From contig JAFDHF010000017.1 of NCBI GenBank assembly GCA_019308905.1, positions 1 to 57,043 of the forward strand: a DNA stretch of 57,043 nucleotides, given 5' to 3'. A program made the translations under genes and the position numbers. How positions within the stretch are numbered: the first letter of the stretch is position 1; each line of letters starts with the position of its first letter. The notes beneath the pieces were generated by a model. That model worked only from the letters and a program-made list of their open reading frames with translations, did no database searches and was not told the DNA's origin. The stretch is from Deltaproteobacteria bacterium (GTDB taxonomy: Bacteria; Desulfobacterota; BSN033; WVXP01). Shown piece after piece: positions 18,006 through 26,328 of the stretch.

Positions 18006-18785
18006 TTATCGGGATTTCCTCTCCGCTGCAAGCAGGGCCGCACCCAGCGCACCGACGATCCGGGGCTCCGAATAGATCTTCAAGGAGAGGCCCATCTTCT
18101 CCTCCAGCGCCCTGACTACGCCGATGTTCTTGGCCACGCCGCCCGTCATGGCGACCGTTCCCTCAACACCAACCCGGTCCAGCAGGCTCAGGGTCCTGTC
18201 CGCAACAGCATGGTGGAGGGCATGGAGGATGTCGTCTACGGCCCTGCCCTCTGAAACCAGAGAGATGACCTCAGATTCCGCAAAGACCGTGCACACACTG
18301 CTGATCTCGATGGCGTTCCGGAACCTGAGCGACCGTTCTCCCATCTCCTCCAGACCCACGTCAAGGGCATGGGCCATAACCTCCAGAAACCGCCCCGTAC
18401 CCGCGGCACACTTGTCGTTCATGTCAAAGGAGACGACCCGACCCGCCTCGTCGATCCGGATAACCTTGGTGTCCTGCCCGCCGATATCGATGATGGTTCG
18501 GCACTGGGGGAACAGAAAATGGACCCCCCTGGCGATGCACGTGATCTCGGTTATGTTCTCGTCCGCAAGGTCGAGGATCTCCCGGCCCGAGCCCGTGGAG
18601 ACGACACGGGCGATGTCCGCTCTCCCGAGCCGGGCAAGCCCCAAAGCCTCCTCCAGCGAACGACTCGATGCATCCCTGCTGCTTCCACCCACAAGCCCCA
18701 GAGCGTAGGCGATCATCCCCTTGCCATCTTCGTAGATCACGGTCTCTACGGAGAGGGACCCGATATCCACTCCGGCAGTGATCAT
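18006..18785 (-). CDS. CoA-enzyme activase (BadF/BadG/BcrA/BcrD ATPase family)
   Basis: 259 residues of the family that uses ATP to push a low-potential electron into 2-hydroxyacyl-CoA dehydratases or benzoyl-CoA reductases. It has the actin-like ATPase motifs MITAGVDIGSLSVETV and IIDIGGQDTKVI. The cluster cysteines that bridge a dimer are in NDKCAAGTGRF and EISSVCTVFAESEV. The ATG at 18785 with GGAAAGGA upstream is preferred to an upstream frame opening at 18821. No matching dehydratase subunits lie beside it, so its partner is elsewhere. It shares strand and region with a dienoyl-CoA hydratase-like gene upstream (133-bp gap after 18954 includes repeat-rich sequence). It is distinct from the two activase-type subunits in the 40-42 kb cluster. 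Confidence 0.85.
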   Translation of the reverse strand: MITAGVDIGSLSVETVIYEDGKGMIAYALGLVGGSSRDASSRSLEEALGLARLGRADIARVVSTGSGREILDLADENITEITCIARGVHFLFPQCRTIIDIGGQDTKVIRIDEAGRVVSFDMNDKCAAGTGRFLEVMAHALDVGLEEMGERSLRFRNAIEISSVCTVFAESEVISLVSEGRAVDDILHALHHAVADRTLSLLDRVGVEGTVAMTGGVAKNIGVVRALEEKMGLSLKIYSEPRIVGALGAALLAAERKSR

Positions 18786-18821
18786 GCTCGTCCGTCCTTT
18801 CCGATCCAACGCCTCCTGCAC

Positions 18822-18954
18822 TCATGCAGACGTTCAAGTTGCTCGACCGCTTCACTCCTTCGAGCCGCTTCACCTGCGTGCAGACCGTCTCACCGTTGCG
18901 TGATCGATCTGCGCCTCGAACAATTCAAACGATTTGAACGCCCTTTGCACCCGC
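18822..18954. repeat. Repeat-like GC/AT word-rich spacer (TCGAACAATTC type)
   Basis: Short words such as GCGCCTCGAACA, TCGAACAATTC and GATTTGAACG recur here, at the window start (1-20) and at 54720-54950. The three loci look like remnants of one dispersed intergenic repeat, though no clean unit or boundary can be drawn. Confidence 0.4.
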
Positions 18955-19725
18955 CTATCTCTCCTTCCAAACCGGCTTTCTTTTTTCAAGGAAAGCCGAG
19001 ATTCCCTCCTTTGCATCCTCGGTCTCCATGAGGCCGTGTTTGTAAATGATCTCTGAGGCCTCCAACCCCCTCTCAAACTCCACACCCATTCCGTGTCTCA
19101 TCGCGGTCTTTGCCCACTTGAGAACAGCGGAACTCTTGTCCGTGAGGTGACTCAGGAACCTCCTCACCGCAAGGTCGAGCTCCTCATGGGGGACCACTTG
19201 GTTGACAAGACCGATCCGTTCGGCTTCGACCGCGCTGATGGTCTCCCCTGTGAGAAGCAGCTCGTAGCTCTTCTTCAGCCCGATGACCCTGTGAAACCAA
19301 GCCACAGCCATTGAGGGGTAGACTCCCACCTTGATCTCAGGTTGCCCGAAGCTCGCCCTGTCCGAAGCGATCACCATGTCGCAAAAAGCCGCAACTTCAC
19401 ATCCTCCTCCCAGGGCCATGCCTGATACCACGGCAATGGTCGGTATGGGGCATGCGGCGAGCAGCCGAAAGATCCTGTGGAAGACCTCGATCATCTCATC
19501 CATCTTCTCCGGCGTGTGATCCCTCACATCCACACCGGCGGAGAAGGCCCTGTCACCTGCAGCCCCGACCACCAAAGCCTTCAGGCCCGGAACCCGCTGG
19601 GCCTCTTCGATGGCCTCATTGATCTCCCTCATGGTCTGGATATCGAGCACGTTATGGGGCGGCCTATTGATGGTGATTCTGGCCACGGCCCCGTCAACCT
19701 CAAACAAAATGTTCTCATAGCCCAT
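18955..19725 (-). CDS. dch: Crotonase, probable cyclohexa-1,5-diene-1-carbonyl-CoA hydratase
   Basis: 256 residues of the enoyl-CoA hydratase family. Oxyanion-hole segments are FSAGVDVRDHTPEK (about 62-75) and ALGGGCEVAAFCD (about 106). The features DHTPEKMDEMIEVFH, FGQPEIKVGVYP and the C-terminal AFLEKRKPVWKER match what I remember of dienoyl-CoA hydratases (Dch/BamR/BzdW), which hydrate the product of benzoyl-CoA reductase. The window's reductase cluster lacks this step, so the gene is a good candidate to supply it; an ordinary enoyl-CoA hydratase role is the alternative. The start is the ATG at 19725 (MGYENILFEVDG). The open frame reaches much further, but that part translates a tandem repeat. 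Confidence 0.8.
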   Translation of the reverse strand: MGYENILFEVDGAVARITINRPPHNVLDIQTMREINEAIEEAQRVPGLKALVVGAAGDRAFSAGVDVRDHTPEKMDEMIEVFHRIFRLLAACPIPTIAVVSGMALGGGCEVAAFCDMVIASDRASFGQPEIKVGVYPSMAVAWFHRVIGLKKSYELLLTGETISAVEAERIGLVNQVVPHEELDLAVRRFLSHLTDKSSAVLKWAKTAMRHGMGVEFERGLEASEIIYKHGLMETEDAKEGISAFLEKRKPVWKER

Positions 19726-19802
19726 TTTTCCCCTGTCCCTTCCCTGGAATCGTTTCAAATCATTCTTTGATAAAAGAGGCCCTTTGTCAAGGGTTCCGGG
19801 GC

Positions 19803-20110
19803 GTGGAGTTGCCTGACTTTTGGGCAGCGTGCTTGTTCCCGAACGGCATTGCGGAAGCGGTAGGGTACCCATCGGAAAAGAACGGGGGGCTCTGTCCTGA
19901 GCGGAGTCGAAGGGGAGGGGCGTGTTCGTGATTCGTGTTCGTGATTCGTGTTCGTGATTCGTGTTCGTGGGGCGTGTTCGTGATTCGTGTTCGTGATTCG
20001 TGTTCGTGGGGCGTGGTTCGTGATTCGTGTTCGTGGGGCGTGGTTCGTGGGGAAGGGGCAAGAATTCCCAGCCCGCGAGCCCGGGAGCGAGCAGCCGAGA
20101 GATACCCTTT
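19803..20110 (+). repeat. MITE-like element, diverged copy C, with long tandem core
   Basis: It begins with the terminal repeat GTGGAGTTGCCTGACTTTTG at 19803. The GGCATTGCGGAAGCGG block is shared with copy A. The core at 19921-20052 is the longest in the window, roughly 130 bases of TTCGTG/ATTCGTG/GGGCGTG units. The shared block GGGGAAGGGGCA follows, after which similarity fades and no clear right terminal repeat is seen. Within it, TGTCCTGAGCGGAGTCGAAG (19893-19912) is a short repeat well known from metagenomic anaerobes. No target duplication was found. It fills most of the gap between the hydratase and thiolase genes. Confidence 0.65.
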
Positions 20111-20269
20111 GGGAATCGAGAAACGCCCCCGGAAATCGAGCAGAATCCTCAACCCTGTTGCCTTGACACCGGAACCCCTTTGTACTACCTTGGGTCATGT
20201 GAAAAAACGGTCAAGCAACCACCACGTAGATACCCTATCGTGTTCCAACAAACAGGTGAGGAGAGAACC

Positions 20270-21466
20270 ATGTACGAGAAGGCCTTTATTCCCTATCGAG
20301 GCTACTACAGTTCACCCTTTGCCCGGTGGCAGGGCAGCCTCCAGCATGAACACTCTGTCGAGTTGGGCGCGGCCACGGCCAGGAGGTGGCTCGCCGAAAA
20401 GGGATTCGATCCCAAGATGTTCGACTATCTCTTTCTTGGGAAAACCATCGGCCAGCTCCACACCTTCTACGCCGCCCCCTGGGCTGCCGCCTTGATCGGA
20501 GCCACCGAGATCGCCGCATGCCATATCTCCCAGGCGTGCTCCACCTCGACCACCTGCATCAACGAGGCGGCCTTGGGCATCGAAACTGGTCTCTACTCCA
20601 CGGTTCTCACCCTCATGACGGACCGCACCTCCAACGGCCCGCACACGGTCTGGCCCAACCCCCTCGCCCCGGGCGCCCAGGTCGTCTCTGAGAATTGGCT
20701 CATGGACAACTTCGACTTCGATCCCTGGGGAGGCGTCCGGATGATTCAGACCGCAGAAAATGTGGTGGCCAAAGTCGGCGGCATCACCAGGGAGGACTGC
20801 GATGCCGTGGCCCTCAGGCGTTACGAGCAGTATCTGGACAGCCTTGCCGATGACAGGCAGTTCCAGAAGCGATACATGTTTCCCGTGGAATACCGGAAGA
20901 CCAAGAAGGAGACGGGCATCCTCGAGGAGGACGAAGGCATCACTCCTACGACCGCCGAGGGGCTGGCCAGACTCAAACCGGTCATTCCCGACGGGGTACA
21001 TACCTTCGGAGCCCAAACCCATCCTGCAGACGGAAACTGTGCCATCGTCGTCACAACTCGCGACCGGGCCAGGGAGCTGAGCCCCGACCCTGCGGTGGAG
21101 ATCCAGATCGTCTCCTACGGCTTCGGCCGGGCCCCGAGGGCCCATATGGCAATGGCCGTGGTGCCTGCAGCACGAATGGCCCTGGAAAGGGGAGGGGTCG
21201 ATATCAAGGACCTCAAGGCCATCAAGACCCACAACCCCTTTGCAGCCAACGACATATACATGGCCCGAGAGCTGGGCATAGATGTAATGGAGTTCAACAA
21301 CTACGGGAGCCCCATCGTCTTCGGCCATCCCCAGGGACCGACCGCCGGCCGCTGCATCATCGAACTCATAGAGGAAGTGGTCGTGCTCGGCGGAGGTTAC
21401 GGCCTTTTTACGGGCTGTGCGGCCGGAGACACAGGAGCGGCCCTGCTGGTGAGAGTATCGGCTTGA
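20270..21466 (+). CDS. Thiolase-family acyl-CoA acyltransferase
   Basis: 398 residues with the thiolase fold. The nucleophile is probably Cys in SQACSTSTTC (about residue 91). A later block KTHNPFAAND takes the place of the usual NEAFA segment, GSPIVFGHPQGPTAGR gives the GHP histidine, and the C-terminal GGYGLFTGCAAGDTG the second cysteine. These fit a functional but divergent thiolase, possibly acting in beta-oxidation of the aromatic ring-cleavage product or in an SCP-x-like role. The ATG at 20270 with GGTGAGGAG upstream is the start; the frame is open further upstream into the repeat, which is not coding. It is divergent from the hydratase gene across repeat copy C. Confidence 0.75.
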   Translation: MYEKAFIPYRGYYSSPFARWQGSLQHEHSVELGAATARRWLAEKGFDPKMFDYLFLGKTIGQLHTFYAAPWAAALIGATEIAACHISQACSTSTTCINEAALGIETGLYSTVLTLMTDRTSNGPHTVWPNPLAPGAQVVSENWLMDNFDFDPWGGVRMIQTAENVVAKVGGITREDCDAVALRRYEQYLDSLADDRQFQKRYMFPVEYRKTKKETGILEEDEGITPTTAEGLARLKPVIPDGVHTFGAQTHPADGNCAIVVTTRDRARELSPDPAVEIQIVSYGFGRAPRAHMAMAVVPAARMALERGGVDIKDLKAIKTHNPFAANDIYMARELGIDVMEFNNYGSPIVFGHPQGPTAGRCIIELIEEVVVLGGGYGLFTGCAAGDTGAALLVRVSA

Positions 21467-21875
21467 GCCCGGGGGGCGGTCAGCCCGACGGGCCCGTGCT
21501 TGGGATTTACAAAGCACCCCTGATCGGTCATCTATCTCCACTCGCGTTGCCACCGGGAGCTTCAGTCAGTCCGGGAACAGAGATTCTTCGCCCCCCAAGG
21601 TCTGTCAGAATCGTCCCCTCACTCGGTTCAGGGCAGGCTCTCGAGCAGACCCAAGGAGGAACAGAATGGGTCAATAGTCTGAGTTAGGACGAATGACCGG
21701 AATAGAAGCGAGATTCTTCGTTGCTCTGCCCCTCAGAATAGCAGGATGGTTGAGCAGTAATAGTCGGTTCATCGAAAACCACCTCACCGCCTGAAGCATG
21801 GAATCGTAAATTGACTTTCGCTCCTATTCTCAGAAGCTCCGGAATCAGCAGGTGGATCTCGACGGCCTCCCGGCG
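21467..21875. repeat. Intergenic region with degenerate GATTCTTCG repeat pieces
   Basis: No gene seen. At 21709-21743 GAGATTCTTCGTTGCTCTGC followed by CCCTCAGAATAGCA is a degenerate copy of one arm of the inverted-repeat element at 26632-26712. A second fragment, AGAGATTCTTCGCCCCCCA, lies near 21580. The rest shows nothing recognisable. Confidence 0.5.
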
Positions 21876-21904
21876 TTGACACCTGTCCGGGGGTGGAGTA
21901 TAAA
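21876..21904 (+). promoter_or_regulatory. Strong sigma70-like promoter of the FG-GAP protein gene
   Basis: TTGACA (21876-21881), a 17-base spacer and TATAAA (21899-21904). It lies about 60 bases before the chosen start of the next gene. Confidence 0.7.
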
Positions 21905-21963
21905 GGCATATTCATTTCGTGATAGGCCGGTTCCATACCGAGTGTCGGTCAGGAGAATCAAAG

Positions 21964-23556
21964 GTGAAGTCCCTGGTTAGGATGTCCTTATTCCTTTTGC
22001 CGATCTTATGGTGCATTTCTCTCCTCTCGGGAGGAGAAGTCAGGGGTGAGAACCCCATAAGGGTCGCCGTCTTCCCCTTTCAGTTCCACGCCAAGGAGAA
22101 TCTCGACTACCTCCAGGAGGCCATCTTTGTCACCATCTCGGGGCGGCTCATCGAGGGAGGAGACATGGAAGTGGTCGACTTCCGCACGGTGAGAGACGCC
22201 CTGTCCGGACGCGACCTCTCGGGGGTGACCGACGAGGCCGTACGCGAGATAAGCTCTCGGCTCAACGCGGACTACGCAATCGTAGGCAACCTTACCAAGG
22301 TGGGAGAGTTCGTCAATCTCGACGCCAGGCTCATCAGCGTCGAGAGGGCGGGGCCGCCCGTGGGCGTCGCCTCCCAATACCGGGGGCTCGACGCGGCCAT
22401 GGAAGGGCTCGGCGAATTTGCCGACAGCATACGGAGGCGTATCGTAGTCGTTTCAGCTACTCCCAAAAAGGAAGAGAAACCTCCGGAGAAATCCAAGATC
22501 GCGGCATTCTACGAGAAGGTGGTTGAAGGGGTCAAGGGTGAGAAACCCCCTCCTCCTCAGCCTACACGGGGGCTTGAAACCCTGCAGACGCTTCCCACTT
22601 TCATACGAGGTCTGGGTGTGGGGGACTTAGACGGAGACGGACTGAATGAATTGGTCCTGATGGACAGCCGCACCCTCTTCATCTACAAGCAGATCGGGGG
22701 AAAACCCCAACTATTCAGGAAGATCCGAGGCCGCCGGAACGACAACTTTTTGACCCTTGATGTTGCCGATGTGAATCGGAACGGCTTTTCCGAGATCATT
22801 GTGAGTAACATGAGAAGCGGAGGTCTACGCTCTTTTATCCTCGAGTTTGAACAGGGAAGGATCAAGAAGATCAGCGACCGGGACCGTTGGTTTTTCCGGG
22901 TCACAGACATTCCCGGAAAGGGATTGACCCTGGTGGGGCAGAAGATGAGCTCCGTCAAACACCCGTACGGGGCGATCTACCGCTTCAAGTGGAAACAAAA
23001 GCGGTTCCATCCGGAGAAAAAGCCCTTCATAAAGAAGGAGATTCCGGTCTTCAGCCTTGCCATTGCGGACGTGGAAGGCCGGGGCGAGCCGAGTGTCATC
23101 TACGTGGACTACCACGATCGACTCCGTGTGATGAACCCCCAGGGGGCCTTCCGATGGGAGAGCTCGGCAAAGTACGGGGCCTCGGATATCTTTTACTCGA
23201 TCGGCTCACAGGGTATTTCAGATGCTGACAAGCGCCTCTACATCCCCGGCAGGGTCTTGACGAGAGACCTGGACGGAGACGGGATCTCAGAGGTCATCGT
23301 GAGTCAGAACACGTTCAAACTCAACATCGTAGAGAGGCTCCGGAGCTATCGGCAGGCGCGGCTTGTCAATCTCGCCTGGAGGGGGTTCGGTTTAGCGGAG
23401 AACTGGAAGATAGCCGAGTTCTCAGGCTACATCTCAGACTACCAGGTCGAGGATATCGACAACGACGGCAAGGACGAGATCGTTATGACAGGGGTTTCAA
23501 AGGGGCCCCTGAGAAGCGGGGCCTCGAGCTCGGTCCTCGTCTACGAGCTTTTCTGA
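21964..23556 (+). CDS. Secreted FG-GAP/VCBS-repeat protein with a TolB/FlgO-like N-terminal domain
   Basis: 530 residues. The GTG at 21964 with AGGAG eight bases upstream is the likely start; it gives a signal peptide (VKSLVRMSLFLLPILWCIS...). Residues about 25-170 resemble the TolB/FlgO/CsgG-type nucleotide-free domain (IRVAVFPFQFHAKENLDYL, AIVGNLTKVGEFVNLDAR). The rest carries FG-GAP-like repeats with calcium-loop sequences DLDGDGLNELVL, DVNRNGFSEIIV, DLDGDGISEVIV and DIDNDGKDEIVM, likely a beta-propeller. It probably acts in the periplasm or at the outer membrane. A similar domain occurs in the lipoprotein at 25220, and the porin lies between them, so the three may form one envelope unit. 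The specific function is unknown. Confidence 0.7.
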   Translation: MKSLVRMSLFLLPILWCISLLSGGEVRGENPIRVAVFPFQFHAKENLDYLQEAIFVTISGRLIEGGDMEVVDFRTVRDALSGRDLSGVTDEAVREISSRLNADYAIVGNLTKVGEFVNLDARLISVERAGPPVGVASQYRGLDAAMEGLGEFADSIRRRIVVVSATPKKEEKPPEKSKIAAFYEKVVEGVKGEKPPPPQPTRGLETLQTLPTFIRGLGVGDLDGDGLNELVLMDSRTLFIYKQIGGKPQLFRKIRGRRNDNFLTLDVADVNRNGFSEIIVSNMRSGGLRSFILEFEQGRIKKISDRDRWFFRVTDIPGKGLTLVGQKMSSVKHPYGAIYRFKWKQKRFHPEKKPFIKKEIPVFSLAIADVEGRGEPSVIYVDYHDRLRVMNPQGAFRWESSAKYGASDIFYSIGSQGISDADKRLYIPGRVLTRDLDGDGISEVIVSQNTFKLNIVERLRSYRQARLVNLAWRGFGLAENWKIAEFSGYISDYQVEDIDNDGKDEIVMTGVSKGPLRSGASSSVLVYELF

Positions 23557-23605
23557 GCTTTCAAACAGGGAGGAGATTTTTTTCCGGATCTGATGAATTT
23601 TTCTC

Positions 23606-23634
23606 TTGACAGTGGCCTTTGTTGGTGCTATAAG
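23606..23634 (+). promoter_or_regulatory. Strong sigma70-like promoter of the porin gene
   Basis: TTGACA (23606-23611), a 17-base spacer and TATAAG (23629-23634). The leader to the ATG at 23816 would be about 175 bases, long for a simple gene. It contains small hairpins (GGCCGTTACGGCC near 23748, GGGCATCTGCCC near 23771) and a purine-rich AAAGGAGGTG, so control at the RNA level is possible. Confidence 0.65.
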
Positions 23635-23815
23635 GCATGTTATCAGTAAGCTGGATTTACCGCCGGTAAAGCGTTTGAGCAGCTTTTCCTCTCTCTGGAG
23701 GGAGGTGGAGGTGTAATTCTGACGGAAAGGAGGTGAAACAGGTTTTTGGCCGTTACGGCCTCTCGTCTTTCGGGCATCTGCCCTAAGAACAAAAAACATG
23801 CATGTGAGGAGGTAA

Positions 23816-25054
23816 ATGATGAAGAAGATATTTGTTTTGGCTGCGGCAGCGGTTTTTGTGCTGGGCATGACCGCCCCGAGCTGGGCTGTTGCCGAATTCG
23901 CCATCGGTGGTAGCGTTCGACTCGATGCCGGCTGGCAGTTCTCTGATCTCGGCGACAGCCAGGGGTTCACGGCCGGGCGTGCCAACGAGGATTCACAGAC
24001 CCAGTTCTTCCTGGTAAACCCCGGCAACGGCAGGATCAACTTCAAGGCCACGGTGGGCGATGTGACCGGGTTCATGGAGTTCGCCATGGGATCAACCGGT
24101 GTCTCCACCCGTCACATCTACGCTTCCTGGGATATGGGGGGCGGCTCAAGCCTGCTCTTCGGCCACACGTGGTCGGTCATGGCCTTCGGGTTTACTGACA
24201 TGAGGCTGGCCGACGACCTGGCCAGCATCGGTTACGGGTGTCTCTACTTCGGCCGGGTGCCCCAGCTCCGGTATACCTATGCTGCTGACACCTGGAACCT
24301 GAAGGTCGCTCTCGAGAACTTCACGGTCCCCAGTGCCTCCAGTCTTGGTATACAGGACTACGAGATAGATCCCCTCACGGGTCAAGTAACAACAACTATC
24401 GTTACCCCCAACTTCGTCAGCGAGACCTACATTCCGGCTCTTACTGCCGCGGTCGGCATCACGGCCAGCGAGATGTTCCCCGTGACAGTGAGCGGGTACT
24501 ACCAGCAGTGGGATCTCAAGGGGATCAAGCCAGGGACCAAAGACGTGGGCGCCAGTGTCTATGCTGCGGCTATTGACGGAAGGGTCAACCTCGACTTCAT
24601 GAAGATCGTGTACGAGGGCTGGTGGGGAAACAACCTGGGCCTCCGTGCAAACAGCTTCGACGGCCGTCCGAACGCAACAACCGTGTTTGGAGCACCGGGT
24701 GTGACGGTGGCCGGAAACGACCTCAACGACTGCAGGAGCTGGGGCGGTTTTATCGAGTTGAGCTTCCCCTTTGAGACCGTTGCCCTGAACCTGGGCGGTG
24801 GTTACCAGACTGCCTCGGTCGAGCAGAAGCCGAGTGCCAAACTGGGAACTGACACCGTTCGATACGAGAGTGACCTCAGCACCTATGGGTTCTTCATCAA
24901 CGTGCTCTACAACCTGACCGACAACTTCTACATCCAGCCTGAAATCACCTACCTGGATCACGGCAGTGACGCGAACAAGGACGCTTTCGGCACAGGCAAG
25001 AACGACCTCGGAAGCGACATCTATGCCGGTATCCACTTCCAGGCCGACTTCTAA
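23816..25054 (+). CDS. Outer-membrane porin-like beta-barrel protein
   Basis: 412 residues with a clear signal peptide (MMKKIFVLAAAAVFVLGMTAPSWA). Alternating hydrophobic strands follow, and the protein ends with the aromatic pattern YAGIHFQADF, whose terminal Phe is typical of BAM-inserted barrels. The family is not one I recognise; similar proteins are annotated as porins in Desulfobacterota. GGAGG lies ideally before the start, and the second ATG (23819) is equally possible. A strong promoter and a strong terminator bracket it, so it is probably a highly expressed single-gene unit, perhaps a general diffusion porin. Confidence 0.75.
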   Translation: MMKKIFVLAAAAVFVLGMTAPSWAVAEFAIGGSVRLDAGWQFSDLGDSQGFTAGRANEDSQTQFFLVNPGNGRINFKATVGDVTGFMEFAMGSTGVSTRHIYASWDMGGGSSLLFGHTWSVMAFGFTDMRLADDLASIGYGCLYFGRVPQLRYTYAADTWNLKVALENFTVPSASSLGIQDYEIDPLTGQVTTTIVTPNFVSETYIPALTAAVGITASEMFPVTVSGYYQQWDLKGIKPGTKDVGASVYAAAIDGRVNLDFMKIVYEGWWGNNLGLRANSFDGRPNATTVFGAPGVTVAGNDLNDCRSWGGFIELSFPFETVALNLGGGYQTASVEQKPSAKLGTDTVRYESDLSTYGFFINVLYNLTDNFYIQPEITYLDHGSDANKDAFGTGKNDLGSDIYAGIHFQADF

Positions 25055-25093
25055 GCTCGCCATTGCCTGAGTAAGTTGCCGCTTCTGGTTTAG

Positions 25094-25128
25094 AAAGCCC
25101 GGTCCCCAAGGGGGGGACCGGGCTTTTC
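25094..25128 (+). terminator. Rho-independent terminator of the porin gene
   Basis: AAAGCCCGGTCCCC and GGGGACCGGGCTTT form a long GC-rich hairpin with a short loop, followed by a T-rich run, 40 bases after the porin stop. Confidence 0.9.
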
Positions 25129-25219
25129 CTTGCTCCGGTTTTCTGATATTATCTCAAGATCTCTCACCGCTCGAGGCGAGGGTCTATCGTCTTCAACAAC
25201 AACATCGGGGGCTTCCGAG

Positions 25220-26308
25220 ATGGCCAGAGCAGACAAACAGGGCACCACGGCGGTACGGCTACTCCTGATCCTTCTCTGCTCCGTGATCGTCTCGCTGTCC
25301 GCCTGTTCGTCACTGAAATCGCGCAAGGGCGACGACGGGTTCGTCGAGGGCGCCACTGTCTCCCTTGATGAGCTCGAGTACACCAAGGGTCTCAATCCGC
25401 CGCGTCCTGAACGAGAAAAGCCACCTTCCCCCTCCCTCCTACCGGGAAGTCTGCCCCAGGCGGGCCTGGGAGCGAAGACCCCGCGCCTTACGGTCTCGGC
25501 GCCCGGCCCTGTTCGTCATCTGAAAAACCGGGTTCTTGTGCTGCCCTTTGAGAACAACAGCGATTACCTGGACCAGCCCTACGGCCAGATAGTCACCCGG
25601 AAGCTCGTTCAGGCTCTCGAGGGGAGTGACCGGGTCCTGGTGCTCGACACCCGCCTGGCCGCCCGTTTTGCCTCTGAGAAGGGAATCACACAGGACGATC
25701 TGTCAAAACCAATCTGGGCAAAGGCGCTCTACAGGACCCTGGGTGTTCATGCTCTTGTCTCAGGGTCGCTAGCTGCACTCAACGTGGCCTCCACCACGAC
25801 TTTCGTGAGCCGGGAGATCAAGGTCGGCCTTGCAGTTGCCAGCATCAAGGCCCGCCTTGTGGACGCCTCCACCGGCAACACGATCCGGACATACGCGGTA
25901 AGGAATCCCCTTTACAAGTCCAAGGAGATAGGAGAGTTCAACAGGGAACGGGCCATCCTCCGGGCCATAGATATCGGCGTCGACCAGATCGCCCGGGGCA
26001 TAAGCGATTCCCTCGAGTTTTTCGACTGGTCCGCCAGGGTGGTAAGGATCGAACCCGGCCGGGTATACATCGACTCGGGCCAGCAGTCAGGACTCCGCCG
26101 AGGCGACGTCCTCGATGTCTATGGGCCGGGCGAGGAGATAGTCAACCCCCTCACCCGGGTCTCTCTCGGCTGGGCTCCGGGACCGCTGAAGGGGCGGATC
26201 AGGGTCTCCGGTTTCTTCGGAATCGATGGAGCCTATGGAACCCCCCTCGAGGGGAATGATTTCAGGACCGAGGATCTGGTCAAGTTGAGCGAGAGCCAGC
26301 AGGAATAA
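25220..26308 (+). CDS. Outer-membrane lipoprotein with CsgG/LpoB-like and FlgT-C-like domains
   Basis: 362 residues from the ATG at 25220. The lipobox LSAC gives a lipidated Cys after a hydrophobic segment (LLLILLCSVIVS). Residues about 100-280 look like the CsgG/LpoB/TolB type (NRVLVLPFENNSDYLDQPYG, HALVSGSLAALNVAS, ARLVDASTGNTIRTYAV). The last 80 residues (VVRIEPGRVYIDSGQQSGLRRGD...) resemble the FlgT C-terminal domain. Proteins of this build serve as peptidoglycan-synthase activators, curli pore components or flagellar P/H-ring partners; no flagellar genes are near. The upstream ribosome-binding site is weak (GGGGG). It follows the porin terminator and needs its own promoter, which I could not place. 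Confidence 0.65.
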   Translation: MARADKQGTTAVRLLLILLCSVIVSLSACSSLKSRKGDDGFVEGATVSLDELEYTKGLNPPRPEREKPPSPSLLPGSLPQAGLGAKTPRLTVSAPGPVRHLKNRVLVLPFENNSDYLDQPYGQIVTRKLVQALEGSDRVLVLDTRLAARFASEKGITQDDLSKPIWAKALYRTLGVHALVSGSLAALNVASTTTFVSREIKVGLAVASIKARLVDASTGNTIRTYAVRNPLYKSKEIGEFNRERAILRAIDIGVDQIARGISDSLEFFDWSARVVRIEPGRVYIDSGQQSGLRRGDVLDVYGPGEEIVNPLTRVSLGWAPGPLKGRIRVSGFFGIDGAYGTPLEGNDFRTEDLVKLSESQQE

Positions 26309-26328
26309 TGACAAATGTCAAAATTCGA

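Noticed and set aside
19726-20061. N-terminal extension of the crotonase (about 112 codons rich in Asn-His-Glu-Arg-Thr)
   Set aside because: It is the translation of the TTCGTG tandem repeat of element copy C. The family's normal N-terminus begins at the ATG at 19725.
20027-20269. Upstream extension of the thiolase gene
   Set aside because: It reads through repeat sequence; the ATG at 20270 has a good ribosome-binding site and fits the family length.
20312-21553. 413-codon minus-strand frame
   Set aside because: Antisense to the thiolase-like gene; no ribosome-binding site or known domain.
23733-23786. 17-codon leader peptide in the porin leader (GTG start)
   Set aside because: The purine-rich site overlaps the GTG itself, leaving no spacing for initiation, and the peptide has no attenuator-like codon bias.
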